A stretch of DNA of 64,000 nucleotides from Lachnospiraceae bacterium (GTDB taxonomy: Bacteria > Bacillota > Clostridia > Lachnospirales > Lachnospiraceae), in assembly GCA_902363135.1 (NCBI GenBank), contig CABIZF010000004.1:1-64000 (forward strand), read 5' to 3'. The notes below the pieces were generated by a model. That model did not search any database and was not told the origin of the DNA. It saw nothing but the letters and a program-made list of their open reading frames with translations. Positions 28,193 through 38,585 of the stretch are shown here, piece by piece (the stretch's first letter is position 1; every line of letters begins with the position of its first letter). The position numbers and the translations under genes were made by a program.

Positions 28193-29464
28193 CTATGCTT
28201 CGTCAATTGCCTTTCCGATATCATGTCGGAAATACTTGTTTTCAAAATCAATCCACTTCACCGCTTCATAGGCATTTGCACGCGCTTCTTTCAGGCTGGC
28301 ACCCTTCGCAGTCACGCCGAGTACACGGCCTCCGTTGGTCACGACCCCTTCCGGCGAAACGGCTGTACCAGCGTGGAACACATAGTAGCCGTCCTTCCCC
28401 TGAAATGCGTCAAGACCGTGGATCACATAGCCTTTCTTGTAGCTGACCGGATATCCGTCCGAAGCCAGTACGACACAGACCGCCGCATTGTCCTCAAACT
28501 CCAGCTCGATCTGGTCCAGAGTACCGTCCACACAGGCATTAAACACATCCACAATGTCCGTCTTCATCCGCGGCAGCACGACCTGTGTCTCCGGATCTCC
28601 GAACCGGGCATTGTACTCAAGCACCTTCGGGCCGTCCGCCGTCAGCATCAGGCCAAAGAAAATGATACCCTTGAACTCCCGGCCTTCCGCACGCATCGCA
28701 TCAACAGTCGGCTGGTAAATATGCTCCATACACCACGCATCGATCTCTTTTGTGTAGAACGGGCTCGGAGAAAACGTCCCCATACCGCCTGTGTTCAGCC
28801 CGGTATCTCCGTCACCCGCACGCTTGTGATCCTGCGCGGAGGTCATGATACGGATCGTCTTTCCGTCCACAAACGTCAGCACCGATACCTCCCGTCCGGT
28901 CATAAATTCTTCGATAACCATCCGGTTGCCCGCCTGACCGAACTTCTTGTCCGTCATGATCTCGCGGACGCCGGCCTGCGCCTCCGATAATGTATTACAG
29001 ATCAGCACGCCCTTTCCGAGCGCAAGCCCGTCTGCCTTCAGCACGATCGGAAACTTTGCCGTCTCCAGATACGCAAGCGCATCCTTCGCATTGTCAAAAT
29101 TCTCATATGCCGCTGTCGGAATATGATACTTCTTCATCAGATCCTTGGAAAATGCCTTGGAGCCCTCGAGGATCGCCGCATTTTTGCGCGGACCGAATAC
29201 CCGAAGCCCTTTCGCCTCGAAGACATCCACGATACCGCCGACGAGAGGATCGTCCATGCCTACGACCGTCAGGTCCACCTCGTGCTCCTTCGCAAAAGCT
29301 GCAAGCCGGTCAAACTCCATTGCCTTGATATCGACACACTCCGCATACTCTGCAATACCCGCATTGCCCGGTGCACAGTAAATCTTCTCTGCCTTCGGCG
29401 ACTGCGCAATCTTCCACGCGATCGCATGCTCTCTTCCGCCACTTCCCACAATCAAAATTTTCAT
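28193..29464 (-). CDS. purD: Phosphoribosylamine-glycine ligase
   Basis: A 423-residue GAR synthetase joining glycine to phosphoribosylamine with ATP in purine synthesis. It begins KILIVGSGGREHAIAWK; the ATP-grasp core has FPIVLKADGLALGKGV near 140 and VLEYNARFGDPETQ near 284. Length is typical. The in-frame extension to 29596 lacks a start signal. Last gene of purEMND. Confidence 0.95.
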   Translation of the reverse strand: MKILIVGSGGREHAIAWKIAQSPKAEKIYCAPGNAGIAEYAECVDIKAMEFDRLAAFAKEHEVDLTVVGMDDPLVGGIVDVFEAKGLRVFGPRKNAAILEGSKAFSKDLMKKYHIPTAAYENFDNAKDALAYLETAKFPIVLKADGLALGKGVLICNTLSEAQAGVREIMTDKKFGQAGNRMVIEEFMTGREVSVLTFVDGKTIRIMTSAQDHKRAGDGDTGLNTGGMGTFSPSPFYTKEIDAWCMEHIYQPTVDAMRAEGREFKGIIFFGLMLTADGPKVLEYNARFGDPETQVVLPRMKTDIVDVFNACVDGTLDQIELEFEDNAAVCVVLASDGYPVSYKKGYVIHGLDAFQGKDGYYVFHAGTAVSPEGVVTNGGRVLGVTAKGASLKEARANAYEAVKWIDFENKYFRHDIGKAIDEA

Positions 29465-29508
29465 CTCACGTCCGCCTTTCTCCCGGTGATCGCCGGTCTG
29501 CGTTTGTA

Positions 29509-30138
29509 TTATGCCTCTGCAATCTTTACCTGTCCGTTTTCTACTGTCACCCTGCCATTTGCGATCAGGTCGATTGCCTTCGGGAGAATCACCCATTCGG
29601 CTTCCTGCATCACACGCAGCTGCAGCTCCTTTGCCGTATCGTTCTGCTTTACCTCGACTGCCTTCTGTAAAATGATCGGTCCGGTATCCGTGCCTCCATC
29701 TACAAAATGCACCGTCGCCCCGGTCACACGCACGCCGCGCGCCAACGCCGCCTCATGTACGCCGAGCCCATAGTAGCCCGTCCCGCAAAAGGACGGGATC
29801 AGTGCCGGGTGAATGTTGATAATCCGGTTCGGATAAGCATCCACGATGCGCTGAGAAATGACGACGAGACAGCCGGCCAGCACGACCAGATCAGCCTGTG
29901 CCTCCTGCAGCTCCGCCAGCAGTGCCGTATCAAAATCCTCCGCATCCGGATGCTCCCTGCGTGTCACGCAGGCCGTCGGGATCCCCGCAGCAGCAGCCCG
30001 CTCCAGTGCATACGCCTTCCGGCTGTTGCTGATGACCTTGACAACCTCTGCATTTGTGACACTTCCGGCTGTGATCGCATCGAGAATCGCCTGCAGGTTC
30101 GTACCGCCTCCGGATACAAGCACCGCCAGCCTTAACAT
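29509..30138 (-). CDS. purN: Phosphoribosylglycinamide formyltransferase
   Basis: A 209-residue enzyme that formylates GAR with 10-formyl-THF. Seen: [14 protein letters not shown] at the N-terminus, [10 protein letters not shown] near 105 (catalytic Asn-X-His), and [14 protein letters not shown] near 133 with the catalytic aspartate. Its ATG overlaps the purM stop by seven bases, giving coupled translation. Confidence 0.95.
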   Translation of the reverse strand: MLRLAVLVSGGGTNLQAILDAITAGSVTNAEVVKVISNSRKAYALERAAAAGIPTACVTRREHPDAEDFDTALLAELQEAQADLVVLAGCLVVISQRIVDAYPNRIINIHPALIPSFCGTGYYGLGVHEAALARGVRVTGATVHFVDGGTDTGPIILQKAVEVKQNDTAKELQLRVMQEAEWVILPKAIDLIANGRVTVENGQVKIAEA

Positions 30139-31157
30139 AACTCGACTCCCTTTTCGCCGTCTGTTACTTCGCCGATCAGCCATGCCTGATCCCCGGTCTT
30201 TGCCAGAGCGGCAAGCGTCGCATCCACATCCGCCGGATCAACCGCCAGCACCATGCCAATACCCATATTGAACGTATTGTACATCATCTGCTCTTCAATG
30301 GAGCCTTCCTTTGCAAGCATCCGGAAAATCTCCGGGATCTTATAGCTGTCCTTCTTCACGACTGCCTTCACGCCATCCGGAAGCATCCGCGGAATATTCT
30401 CATAAAATCCGCCGCCTGTGATATGGCTGCAGCCCTTGATGCGCACGCCTGCTTCCTTTACGCTGCGCAGCGCCTTTACATAGATTCGGGTCGGAGCCAG
30501 CAGTGCCTCACCGAGCGTCTTTCCAAGCGCATCATGGTAGGTGTCGAGTACCTCCCGCTCCATCGGAAATACTTTGCGGACCAGCGAAAAGCCGTTGCTG
30601 TGTACGCCGGTCGATGCGATACCGATCAGGGCATCTCCAGCCTTGATGGAGGCTCCTGTGATCAGATCCTTCTTATCGACCACGCCAACTGCAAAGCCGG
30701 CCAGATCATACTCATCCTCCGGCATCAGTCCCGGATGCTCCGCCGTCTCGCCGCCGATCAGTGCACAGTCGGACTGCACACAGCCCTCTGCCACACCACT
30801 GACGATTGCTGCGATCTTCTCCGGATAGTTCTTGCCACATGCAATATAATCAAGGAAGAACAACGGCTCCCCGCCGGCACAGGCAATGTCGTTCACACAC
30901 ATCGCTACGGCGTCAATACCGATCGTATCATGCTTATCCAGAAGAAATGCCAGCTTCACCTTCGTGCCGCAGCCATCGGTACCGGAAAGAAGCACCGGCT
31001 CCTCCATCTCTTTGATCTTCGCCAGAGAAAATGCGCCCGAAAAGCCTCCCAGTCCACCAAGTACTTCTTCACGCATTGTCCGCTTTACATGCTCTTTCAT
31101 AAGCTCCACAGAACGGTAACCAGCTTCAATGTCCACTCCTGCCTTTTTGTAATCCAT
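30132..31157 (-). CDS. purM: Phosphoribosylformylglycinamidine cyclo-ligase
   Basis: A 341-residue AIR synthetase. It shows [12 protein letters not shown] at the start, [14 protein letters not shown] near 56, [18 protein letters not shown] near 87 and [15 protein letters not shown] near 242. It lies ten bp behind purE. Confidence 0.95.
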   Translation of the reverse strand: MDYKKAGVDIEAGYRSVELMKEHVKRTMREEVLGGLGGFSGAFSLAKIKEMEEPVLLSGTDGCGTKVKLAFLLDKHDTIGIDAVAMCVNDIACAGGEPLFFLDYIACGKNYPEKIAAIVSGVAEGCVQSDCALIGGETAEHPGLMPEDEYDLAGFAVGVVDKKDLITGASIKAGDALIGIASTGVHSNGFSLVRKVFPMEREVLDTYHDALGKTLGEALLAPTRIYVKALRSVKEAGVRIKGCSHITGGGFYENIPRMLPDGVKAVVKKDSYKIPEIFRMLAKEGSIEEQMMYNTFNMGIGMVLAVDPADVDATLAALAKTGDQAWLIGEVTDGEKGVELC

Positions 31158-31167
31158 TTTCTCCTCC

Positions 31168-31668
31168 TTAATAAGCCTTATATCCGACTTCCTGTAATCT
31201 TGCGTCCTTCTGCTCCACCTGCTCCTTCAGCTCCTGCGCGTAAGCCTTCACCCGGTCCAGCAGCTCAGGGTCGGACGTAGCCAGAATCTTCGCTGCAAGA
31301 ATACCGGCATTCGCACCGCCATTGATTGCCACAGTCGCTACCGGAATACCGGACGGCATCTGTACGATGGAGTAGAGGGAATCTCTTCCTCCAAGCGAAG
31401 TCGTATGCATTGGAATACCGATCACCGGCATCGGGAAAATCGCTGCGCACATGCCCGGAAGGTGTGCAGCCATCCCGGCTCCTGCGATAATGACCTTGAA
31501 GCCCTTCGCCTCTGCGGTCTTCGCATACTCAAAGAAAACATCCGGCTCCCGGTGTGCGGAAATAATTGTCATCTCATACTCGATCCCGAATCTTTCCAGC
31601 ATCTCTGCGGCTTTGCGCATCACCGGCATGTCCGAATCACTGCCCATCACAATTCCTACTTTTGCCAT
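31168..31668 (-). CDS. purE: N5-carboxyaminoimidazole ribonucleotide mutase
   Basis: A 166-residue class I Pur[14 protein letters not shown] at the N-terminus binds the phosphate, SAHREPD near 40 contributes the catalytic histidine, and [11 protein letters not shown] near 63 and [16 protein letters not shown] near 107 are conserved. First gene of purEMND, behind a good promoter. No purK is seen in the window. Confidence 0.95.
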   Translation of the reverse strand: MAKVGIVMGSDSDMPVMRKAAEMLERFGIEYEMTIISAHREPDVFFEYAKTAEAKGFKVIIAGAGMAAHLPGMCAAIFPMPVIGIPMHTTSLGGRDSLYSIVQMPSGIPVATVAINGGANAGILAAKILATSDPELLDRVKAYAQELKEQVEQKDARLQEVGYKAY

Positions 31669-31716
31669 CGTACTTTCTCCTTTTTCTGTTGTTCTTCTTA
31701 TTCTAAAACCGAACTC

Positions 31717-31745
31717 ATTCTACTAACTATGCTTCCCCTTGTCAA
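31717..31745 (-). promoter_or_regulatory. Promoter of purEMND
   Basis: TTGACA (31740-31745), 17-bp spacer, TAGAAT (31717-31722) on the minus strand. The 48-nt leader is too short for a purine riboswitch. Confidence 0.7.
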
Positions 31746-31757
31746 TGCTTCCGGGAA

Positions 31758-33833
31758 TTATTTTCCTGCTTCATCCAATGATTCATTGAGCGCCTCCGTG
31801 CCCGGAACGACGAACCTGCCGCCCGAAATGACCGGAATCCGGCTGCCGTCTGCCCGAATGACCTCGATGCTGCCGAGCTCCTCATACGGGATCGTGATGT
31901 CCGTATGACAGCCAAAATATGCCCTGGACGGATCTTCTTTTCTGAGAATGGATACCTCATTGTCACGCGCAATGATTTCCTTTCCATCCGGATTGTAGAC
32001 CGATGTATCCTCTGCCCAGCTGTAGCACGTATCACCCACGGCAAAATGCGGTCCCATCTTTTCCGCAATCAGGATCGGCAGCTTATCCGCGATCTGATAT
32101 TTCTGCGCCATACAGTAGGCCGCTGTATTCGTCCCGATCGCAAACTCGCCGAGCGGCAGCGTCTCGTGGTGATACATGACATTTTCGAAGAAGTAGTTCC
32201 GGTTCGCTTCGTCATCCGCAAAGTTGCCGCAGCTCCAGTTCTCTATCCTTCCGTCCTTAAACCATACCTTCAGCTCCACATACTTCAGCTCGTTTAAATA
32301 AACCTGCGAGACATGCAGCAGTCCATTTGTCCCGGCAAGCTGCGGAGATGTGAACACCTCGCCAACCGGAATATTGACATCCGCCACGCAGTTTTCAAAG
32401 AGCGTCTCCTTTGCCGGATCTTTGAGCGGATGTAAAGCCACCGTCAGATCCGTCTCATTTCCATGCGCACCCCGGATGTGTACGGACGTCCCCTGATCCA
32501 GCACATCGATGAGCTTCTGCTGAATGTCCCGGTAAAGAACATAGTCCAGTGTATTGATCCGTACCGTCTCACGGAAAATATCCTCAAACTGTGCGCCGAT
32601 CTCCGGCACCGGAAAGGCGATGATCGTAAAGCTCCGCTCCTTGCCTATGATATACTGGTTCGTGATCTGTGCCGACTCGTTATCACAGGATACCTGCAGC
32701 TTCTGCTGCTTCTCGGAAAGCTGATAGCTGTACGGATTGCTCTTTGGCACGAAGGGTGTCTCGCCGAAGGTCTCCACGACCGCCGGACCTGCATGCCATG
32801 CCGCGAGCTGCTTCCATTTTTCGTAGGAGGTCCGCATCACGCCAAGCTTGCGCTCGGCAAATTTCTTATCCAGATATACCGCGTTGTCTGCACGGTGATC
32901 GTACTCAAACTGCTTGTTCGGCACTGCCCCGCTGTAGCCGATGCGCATCGTCTGGCGCTTGTTCAGCGTGCTCACTGCCGCGCGGTAAATGACCGGCTTC
33001 AGCCCCATCTTTGCAAAATTTCCGATCGCTTTGCGGATCATTCGCTCAAATCCGAGCTGATAGCGGATATTTACGGTGCGCTTGATCGAAAGATCCTTGC
33101 CGCCAAGGACAAACCCGATCCGGTAGCCCTCCGTATAAGTATCTGCCATCGCCGCGATCTCTTCTTCTGAAAGTGTATTTAAAAATTCCGCCGTCTTTAA
33201 TTCATTTTCCGATACATATTCGCCATAGCGGTAAAGGTAACGCAGATCCGTCAGATCGGACTCCATCACAATCCGGGTCGCAAAATCCAGCTCCGGGTCG
33301 ATCGCCTCCTGAATCCGGTGCGCCACAAAAAGTTCACTGTAGTCGCTTAAGAACCAGTAAATGACCTGCTGAATCTCCCGGTACTCCGGAAGCGGGGTGC
33401 GCTCGAAGCAATTGTACACCTCAATAAAAAGCTCCAGGCATATGACGGTCTCCTCCAGCCGCTCCTCATAGACATAGATCTGCAGCGCACGCAGTTCCGT
33501 GTAAAGAAAGCTTAAAAGCTTTCCGAACACTTCTCCCAGCGTCTCCACCGCATATTCCGGGTTGCCAAAGCTTTGGGCATAGTGCTCCGGAAGAATATCC
33601 GCATACATCTCATGGTTGATTTGCTGCCATTCCTCAAGGGTATACGCTTCTGCCTTCTCCGGCACCAGCTTCTCTCTCAGAGCCTTCGTCTCCAGTAAAA
33701 ACTTCGCTACCGCCTGAAAATAAATACAAAAAGGGGCGGACACCGTCTTTTCTTCAAGGATCCCTTCGATCCGTTCCATTGCGAGACTGTACCGCTCCTG
33801 TAAATAAGTATCGTTCTGATTTGTCTGTTCCAT
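31758..33833 (-). CDS. Aminopeptidase, M29 (thermophilic) family
   Basis: A 691-residue protein whose C-terminal half (about 330-691) matches M29 metallo-aminopeptidases: HIRGAHGNETDLTVALHPL, NIPVGEVFTSPQLAGTNGLLHV, the glutamate-containing LGEFAIGTNTAAY and HFAVGDTCYSWAED carry the metal ligands. The N-terminal 300 residues are a helical extension typical of clostridial members, making it longer than the 400-residue classical enzymes. It would release N-terminal residues from peptides in the cytoplasm. AGGTGA before the ATG at 33833 decides the start. Confidence 0.8.
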   Translation of the reverse strand: MEQTNQNDTYLQERYSLAMERIEGILEEKTVSAPFCIYFQAVAKFLLETKALREKLVPEKAEAYTLEEWQQINHEMYADILPEHYAQSFGNPEYAVETLGEVFGKLLSFLYTELRALQIYVYEERLEETVICLELFIEVYNCFERTPLPEYREIQQVIYWFLSDYSELFVAHRIQEAIDPELDFATRIVMESDLTDLRYLYRYGEYVSENELKTAEFLNTLSEEEIAAMADTYTEGYRIGFVLGGKDLSIKRTVNIRYQLGFERMIRKAIGNFAKMGLKPVIYRAAVSTLNKRQTMRIGYSGAVPNKQFEYDHRADNAVYLDKKFAERKLGVMRTSYEKWKQLAAWHAGPAVVETFGETPFVPKSNPYSYQLSEKQQKLQVSCDNESAQITNQYIIGKERSFTIIAFPVPEIGAQFEDIFRETVRINTLDYVLYRDIQQKLIDVLDQGTSVHIRGAHGNETDLTVALHPLKDPAKETLFENCVADVNIPVGEVFTSPQLAGTNGLLHVSQVYLNELKYVELKVWFKDGRIENWSCGNFADDEANRNYFFENVMYHHETLPLGEFAIGTNTAAYCMAQKYQIADKLPILIAEKMGPHFAVGDTCYSWAEDTSVYNPDGKEIIARDNEVSILRKEDPSRAYFGCHTDITIPYEELGSIEVIRADGSRIPVISGGRFVVPGTEALNESLDEAGK

Positions 33834-34109
33834 ATTTTCACCTGCCATTTGTCAAGCGGATATTCGCAATCCACTTTGCTGCTTATAAAACGGATATTCG
33901 CAATCCGCTTCGCTACTTGCTCATTAACCGAATGCTGCCCCACCGCTTATTGCTTTGTGCAATTGAAACAGGGGCCTTGCTTGATTCGGTAAAATCATAA
34001 GGAAGCCTCCCATAACCGGATTCCTCCTTATGATGTGTCATAACCGAATAGCTTCATTGCGTATTGCTCTGCGCAATTGAGGCAGCGAACCTGCCGACGT
34101 TTGCGCTCT
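33834..34109. repeat. Intergenic repeats of two families
   Basis: Two copies of GCGGATATTCGCAATCC at about 33855 and 33890 are followed by CTTCGCTACTTGCTCAT (33908-33924), which recurs exactly at 38531-38547. Then CCGAATGCTGCC ... CTTGCTTGATTCGG (33928-33990) forms a long hairpin related to 50570-50628 and 61540-61582; a further fragment is at 34035-34090. Confidence 0.65.
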
Positions 34110-34430
34110 TTATCCTGCCAGTCCGAGACACACGATAAAGAACCAGCCCGCAATCGCCACAGTGCTCAGGATCGTTCCGCATTTGCTGCAGAAATACGAT
34201 TTGGAATCGTCCTTAAAGCCCGCAAACCCATACCACAGGCCGCAGACTGCCATCACGATTCCGGTAAAGCCAACCGCACCGATCCACGTATTTGCCATTC
34301 CCTTCATCAGAAACGAAATCCCGAGCAGCCCCGCCAGAACGATGACCGACAACACACCGAGAACCGCCGAAGCGATCTGGTTTGCGGAATATTTCTTTTC
34401 TTCAAAGGAATATACCTGTCTTTTTGCCAT
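34110..34430 (-). CDS. Small membrane protein with CxxC motif
   Basis: A 106-residue protein with three hydrophobic helices (about 20-42, 48-68, 84-104) and CSKC near residue 80. Type found in Lachnospiraceae; function unknown. GGAG precedes the ATG at 34430 by eight bases, so the upstream TTG is not used. It is followed by repeat DNA. Confidence 0.65.
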   Translation of the reverse strand: MAKRQVYSFEEKKYSANQIASAVLGVLSVIVLAGLLGISFLMKGMANTWIGAVGFTGIVMAVCGLWYGFAGFKDDSKSYFCSKCGTILSTVAIAGWFFIVCLGLAG

Positions 34431-34494
34431 ATATTTCTCCAATCTGTAGCTTATCCGTCCCCTGGCACCGCATTTTCCTGTGGTTAAACGCTAC

Positions 34495-34965
34495 TTATCT
34501 CATCTCCTCCTCCGGAAACCGGCGAAAAAACCACTTCCGCGAAAGCCAGAAGCACCCGTACCCTGCCAGCGCCCCGAACGTATTTAAGATCATATCGTCC
34601 ACATCAAAGCAGCCGACCCGAAAGATCAGCTGGGAAAATTCGACGAGCGCACTGATCTCCAGTCCGAGCACCCCGACCTTCCATGCCTTCCGTGTATCAC
34701 GCACCATAAGCGGCAGCAGTGCTCCGAACGGGACAAAGCCGAGAATATTTCCACCCAGATTTAAAACAACGGTCCGGATGCCGAGGATTTTCCAGTAGCG
34801 CAGATAACGCCAGATCTCCCGGAACGGGCGCACATTATAGTCGTACACGCCGTCAACCCGTCCATAGCCCTCCGCAAAAAAAAGACAGTAGATGAGTGCC
34901 GCGACGTACGCGCCGAAAAGTAATGTCCCGGAAAGCTTGATGCCTCTGCGAAGTGTCTGCGCCAT
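34495..34965 (-). CDS. VanZ-family membrane protein
   Basis: A 156-residue membrane protein with four predicted helices and the VanZ core NLGGNILGFVPFGALLPL near residue 68. VanZ homologues affect glycopeptide resistance and wall processes by an unknown mechanism. Its start overlaps the preceding stop (TGATG). Confidence 0.85.
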   Translation of the reverse strand: MAQTLRRGIKLSGTLLFGAYVAALIYCLFFAEGYGRVDGVYDYNVRPFREIWRYLRYWKILGIRTVVLNLGGNILGFVPFGALLPLMVRDTRKAWKVGVLGLEISALVEFSQLIFRVGCFDVDDMILNTFGALAGYGCFWLSRKWFFRRFPEEEMR

Positions 34966-35123
34966 CAGAATGTAATATCTCCTTTACTTCTCATCAACCG
35001 GACTGCGCTGATCAGCAGAAGTACGCCGGAGGTAATGCCGGTCACGAGCACGACAATACCCATCACCAGATTCCAGATTGCGGAATTTGCCACGGTCTTA
35101 TACAATTTCTCTTTTTTATCCAT
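34965..35123 (-). CDS. Small membrane protein
   Basis: A 52-residue protein, DKKEKLYKTVANSAIWNLV then a hydrophobic stretch of about 25 residues and a basic end. AAGGAG lies before the ATG at 35123. Translationally coupled to the VanZ gene. Function unknown. Confidence 0.65.
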   Translation of the reverse strand: MDKKEKLYKTVANSAIWNLVMGIVVLVTGITSGVLLLISAVRLMRSKGDITF

Positions 35124-35173
35124 GTTCCATTCACTCCTTTCTGACCTTCCTGTCAAAGTGGATGTTGCAGGCT

Positions 35174-35851
35174 CTACTTTGCCCCGTACTCTACATAATA
35201 TGCGTCGATTGCCGCTTTCATCGCATCGTCGATCCGTACCTGGCCCTGGCACGGACGATTGTACAGATATTCTACGACCTCTTCCATCGTCACAATCGCC
35301 TTTGCATCAAATCCATACAGCTCTTTGATCTCGTCGAGCGCGCTCTTGACGCCGCCTTTCCCTACTTCCATACGGTTCAGGGATACCATCAGGCCCCGGA
35401 TTTCCACATTCGCCTGCGCACGGATGATCGGGAATGTCTCCTCGATCGACTTTCCGGACGTCGTCACATCCTCAATGATGACCACGCGGTCGCCGTCTTT
35501 TAATTTGCTGCCGAGCAGGATACCTGCATCCCCGTGATCCTTGAGCTCCTTGCGATTCGCACAGTAGCGGATCTCCTTGCCGTAAAGCTCGCTGAATGCG
35601 ATCACGGTCGCGACTGCGAGCGGAATTCCCTTGTACGCCGGCCCGAAGAGCACATCAAAATCAGTGCCATAATTATCATGAATTGCTTTCGCATAATACT
35701 GTCCGAGCCGATGCAGCTGGGAACCGGTCACATATGCGCCCGCATTCATGAAGAACGGAGACTTCCGTCCGCTCTTTAACGTAAAATCACCAAACTTCAG
35801 CACATCGCTCTCTACCATAAATTCGATAAATTCCTGCTTGTAATTTTCCAT
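35174..35851 (-). CDS. pyrE: Orotate phosphoribosyltransferase
   Basis: A 225-residue PRTase that makes OMP from orotate and PRPP. It shows LKSGRKSPFFMNAG near residue 23, the loop YCANRKELKDHGDAG near 95, and the PRPP motif VVIIEDVTTSGKSIEE near 122. Part of the pyr cluster. Confidence 0.95.
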   Translation of the reverse strand: MENYKQEFIEFMVESDVLKFGDFTLKSGRKSPFFMNAGAYVTGSQLHRLGQYYAKAIHDNYGTDFDVLFGPAYKGIPLAVATVIAFSELYGKEIRYCANRKELKDHGDAGILLGSKLKDGDRVVIIEDVTTSGKSIEETFPIIRAQANVEIRGLMVSLNRMEVGKGGVKSALDEIKELYGFDAKAIVTMEEVVEYLYNRPCQGQVRIDDAMKAAIDAYYVEYGAK

Positions 35852-35901
35852 TTTATGGATCCTCCTGTTTTTCGCTGTTTCTTCTATTATATCTTTTTGC
35901 G

Positions 35902-36660
35902 TTACCGCACATCTTTGATGAGATCCTTCACGACCTCACCCGCGATAATCAGTCCGGCGACCGACGGTACAAACGCGGTACTGCCCGGTATCTGACGGCG
36001 AACCGTGCATTTCCGTGCGGTTCCCGGCGGGCAGACACAGTGGTTTTTGCAGCTTAATTCTTCCGTCTCCTTCGGTTCGATCGGCGGCTCCGTTGAGTAA
36101 ACGACCTTCAGCTTTTTAATGCCGCGCTTTCTGAGCTCCCGGCGCATGACCTTTGCCAGCGGGCAGACACTTGTCTTCGAGATATCCGCCACCTGAAAGG
36201 CGCTCGCATCCATCTTGTTACCTGCACCCATCGAGCTGATGATCCTTGTCCCGGTACGGTATGCCTGCTCAACGAGCTGAAGCTTCCCGGTCACCGTATC
36301 GATCGCATCAACGACGTAATCATAGACTGAAAAATCAAACTGATCCGCCGTATCCGGCATATAAAATGTCTTGTAGACGTGTACCTGTGCACGTGGATTG
36401 ATGTCGAGAATCCGCTCCATCGCCACATCTACCTTATACTTCCCCACGGTGCTGCGCGTCGCCAGAATCTGGCGGTTGATATTTGTCAGGCAAACGCGGT
36501 CATCATCGATCAGATCAAACTCTCCGACTCCGCTGCGCGCCAGTGCCTCCACTGTATAACCGCCGACCCCGCCGATACCGAATATTGCCACCCGGCTGTT
36601 CGCCAGCTTTTCGATTCCTTCTTTTCCGATTAATAGCTCTGTTCTTGAAAACTGATTCAC
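35902..36660 (-). CDS. tcdA: tRNA threonylcarbamoyladenosine dehydratase
   Basis: A 252-residue E1-like enzyme that cyclises t6A37 in tRNA. The ATP fold reads AIFGIGGVGGYTVEALAR near 28 and LIDDDRVCLTNINRQ near 55; YVVDAIDTVTGK near 114 is conserved, and cysteines in CKNHCVCPP near 205 mark the family. It lies inside the pyr cluster between pyrD and pyrE, likely a chance co-transcription. Confidence 0.85.
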   Translation of the reverse strand: MNQFSRTELLIGKEGIEKLANSRVAIFGIGGVGGYTVEALARSGVGEFDLIDDDRVCLTNINRQILATRSTVGKYKVDVAMERILDINPRAQVHVYKTFYMPDTADQFDFSVYDYVVDAIDTVTGKLQLVEQAYRTGTRIISSMGAGNKMDASAFQVADISKTSVCPLAKVMRRELRKRGIKKLKVVYSTEPPIEPKETEELSCKNHCVCPPGTARKCTVRRQIPGSTAFVPSVAGLIIAGEVVKDLIKDVR

Positions 36661-36683
36661 TTTTTTTACCTTTCGAACTGATA

Positions 36684-37592
36684 TTACCCGTGTACTGCCC
36701 CGATCAGGTCAGTGACTTTTTCCACCTGATGAGCCTTCATATAATCCGCAATGCCGTCAATGACTTCGACCGTCGTCATTGGATTATGGAAATTTGCGGT
36801 ACCGACAGCCACTGCGGTCGCTCCCGCGAGTAAAAACTCGATCGCATCCTCTGCATTCTGAACGCCGCCCATTCCGATGATCGGAATGTTCACCACCTGC
36901 GCTGTCTGATAAACCATACGCACCGCGATTGGATGCACTGCCGGTCCGGATACGCCGCCGGTCTTATTTGCGATCGCAAATGTCTGCCTGTGAATATCGA
37001 TCTTCATACCTGTCAGGGTGTTGATCATCGAGAGTGCATCTGCGCCTCCCGCCTCCGCTGCCCTGGCAATCTCGGTAATATCTGTCACGTTCGGACTCAG
37101 CTTCATGATCACCGGCTGCGCGGCATGCCGCTTGATCTCAGCCGTGATCGCCTCGACTGCCTTCGGATCCTGTCCGAAAGAGATGCCACCGCATTTTACA
37201 TTCGGGCAGGAAATATTGATCTCGAGCATATCTACCGGCTCCTGCGCCAGGCGCTCTACCGTCTCACAATATTCCTCCGTCGTATGTCCGCAGACATTTA
37301 CGATGATTTTCGTGTCGTACTGCTTCAAAAACGGGATGTCCCGCTTGCAGAACAGATCGATACCAGGATTCTGCAGGCCGATCGCATTCATCATACCGCT
37401 TCGGATCTCTGCCACACGCGGAGTCGGATTGCCCGGCCACGGGACATTTGCAACTCCCTTTGTCACGACTGCTCCCAGTCTGGATAAATCCACAAACTCA
37501 CTGTATTCCATTCCGGAGCCAAAGGTCCCGGATGCTGTCATCACCGGATTCTTTAAGGTAACTCCGGCGATATTTACACTCATATCTGCCAT
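36684..37592 (-). CDS. pyrD: Dihydroorotate dehydrogenase, catalytic subunit B
   Basis: A 302-residue class 1B enzyme oxidising dihydroorotate with FMN, passing electrons to PyrK. Seen: GVTLKNPVMTASGTFGSG at the N-terminus, LEINISCPNVKCGG near 124 with the catalytic cysteine, and IPIIGMGGVQNAEDA near 238. The start at 37592 is the one matching family N-termini. Fourteen bp behind pyrK. Confidence 0.95.
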   Translation of the reverse strand: MADMSVNIAGVTLKNPVMTASGTFGSGMEYSEFVDLSRLGAVVTKGVANVPWPGNPTPRVAEIRSGMMNAIGLQNPGIDLFCKRDIPFLKQYDTKIIVNVCGHTTEEYCETVERLAQEPVDMLEINISCPNVKCGGISFGQDPKAVEAITAEIKRHAAQPVIMKLSPNVTDITEIARAAEAGGADALSMINTLTGMKIDIHRQTFAIANKTGGVSGPAVHPIAVRMVYQTAQVVNIPIIGMGGVQNAEDAIEFLLAGATAVAVGTANFHNPMTTVEVIDGIADYMKAHQVEKVTDLIGAVHG

Positions 37593-37606
37593 GTTTTCTC
37601 CTCTTC

Positions 37607-38392
37607 CTACAGCTCCACATCGTCCGCCAGAAATACCGGACCTTCCTTGCATACACGTTTGTTCTTTACCTGGGAATGCTCATCAACCTCTGTCGACTTG
37701 CAGACGCAGGCAAGACAAGCTCCGATTCCGCATGCCATCCGCTCCTCCATCGAGATCCAGCACTCGATTCCTGCTTCTTTCGCATATGCCTTGAGTGCAC
37801 GCAGCATCGGAGTCGGTCCGCATGCAAAGAGCACATCCGCCTTGAGGTCCTTTTCTCTGATGCAGTCAATGACATTCCCCTTCGTACCAAGGCTTCCGTC
37901 TTCGGTCGCCACATAGAGCGTCGCATGCTCCGAAAGCTCCCGGTCAAGAAATGTATCCGCATTGCGATAACCCATGATCGCCACTGCCTTGTCATCCAAC
38001 TCCTTTGCCAGCTGTACCATCGGCGGGATACCGATGCCGCCGCCGATCAGGAACACCCGCTTTCCTTTTGCACGCTCCAGTGGAAATCCATTGCCAAGCG
38101 GCCCGAGCAGCTCAATCGCATCCCCGGCCTGATAATGGCTGAACTCCTCCGTACCGGTAGCCTCACCGGTCACACGATAGACGATGCGCAGCCTGCCATT
38201 TTCCCGGTCAATCTCACACAGACTGATCGGACGCGGCAGAAGCTTTGCCTCATTTTTACAATATACAGAAACAAACTGCCCCGGCTTTGCTGCCGCTGCA
38301 ATCTGCTCTGTCTGAATCCACATGCTGTAAATCTGCCCGCCGAGCGATTCCTGGGAAATCACCCGCGCGGTCTCTTTGAATTTTTCCGCCAT
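37607..38392 (-). CDS. pyrK: Dihydroorotate dehydrogenase electron-transfer subunit
   Basis: A 261-residue FAD and 2Fe-2S protein that hands electrons from PyrD to NAD. RPISLCEID near 51 binds FAD, FLIGGGIGIPPM near 110 binds NAD, and the cluster cysteines are in CGIGACLACVCK near 219 plus KRVCKEG. The start at 38392 has AGGACAGG before it; the earlier ATG has none. Confidence 0.9.
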   Translation of the reverse strand: MAEKFKETARVISQESLGGQIYSMWIQTEQIAAAAKPGQFVSVYCKNEAKLLPRPISLCEIDRENGRLRIVYRVTGEATGTEEFSHYQAGDAIELLGPLGNGFPLERAKGKRVFLIGGGIGIPPMVQLAKELDDKAVAIMGYRNADTFLDRELSEHATLYVATEDGSLGTKGNVIDCIREKDLKADVLFACGPTPMLRALKAYAKEAGIECWISMEERMACGIGACLACVCKSTEVDEHSQVKNKRVCKEGPVFLADDVEL

Positions 38393-38585
38393 TTTCCTGT
38401 CCTTTTCTTTATTCATACATGCCAGACTGATCCTTTGTCTCTCGCATCTATGATTTGGTTCTTCACTTTTCTATCTTCTGTAAAGCGGACATTCGCAATC
38501 CATCCCTGCAGCTCTGCTGACAGGGCCTAGCTTCGCTACTTGCTCATGAACGCAGTCGCTTCGCGCACTTGAAGCGGGGGAATGC
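38393..38585. repeat. Composite intergenic repeat between pyrK and pyrF
   Basis: GCGGACATTCGCAATCC near 38484, then CTTCGCTACTTGCTCAT (38531-38547), GAACGCAGTCGCTT and TTGAAGCGGGGGAATG running into the end of pyrF. The last part is an exact inverted copy of 8596-8616 and supplies the pyrF stop codon. Confidence 0.7.
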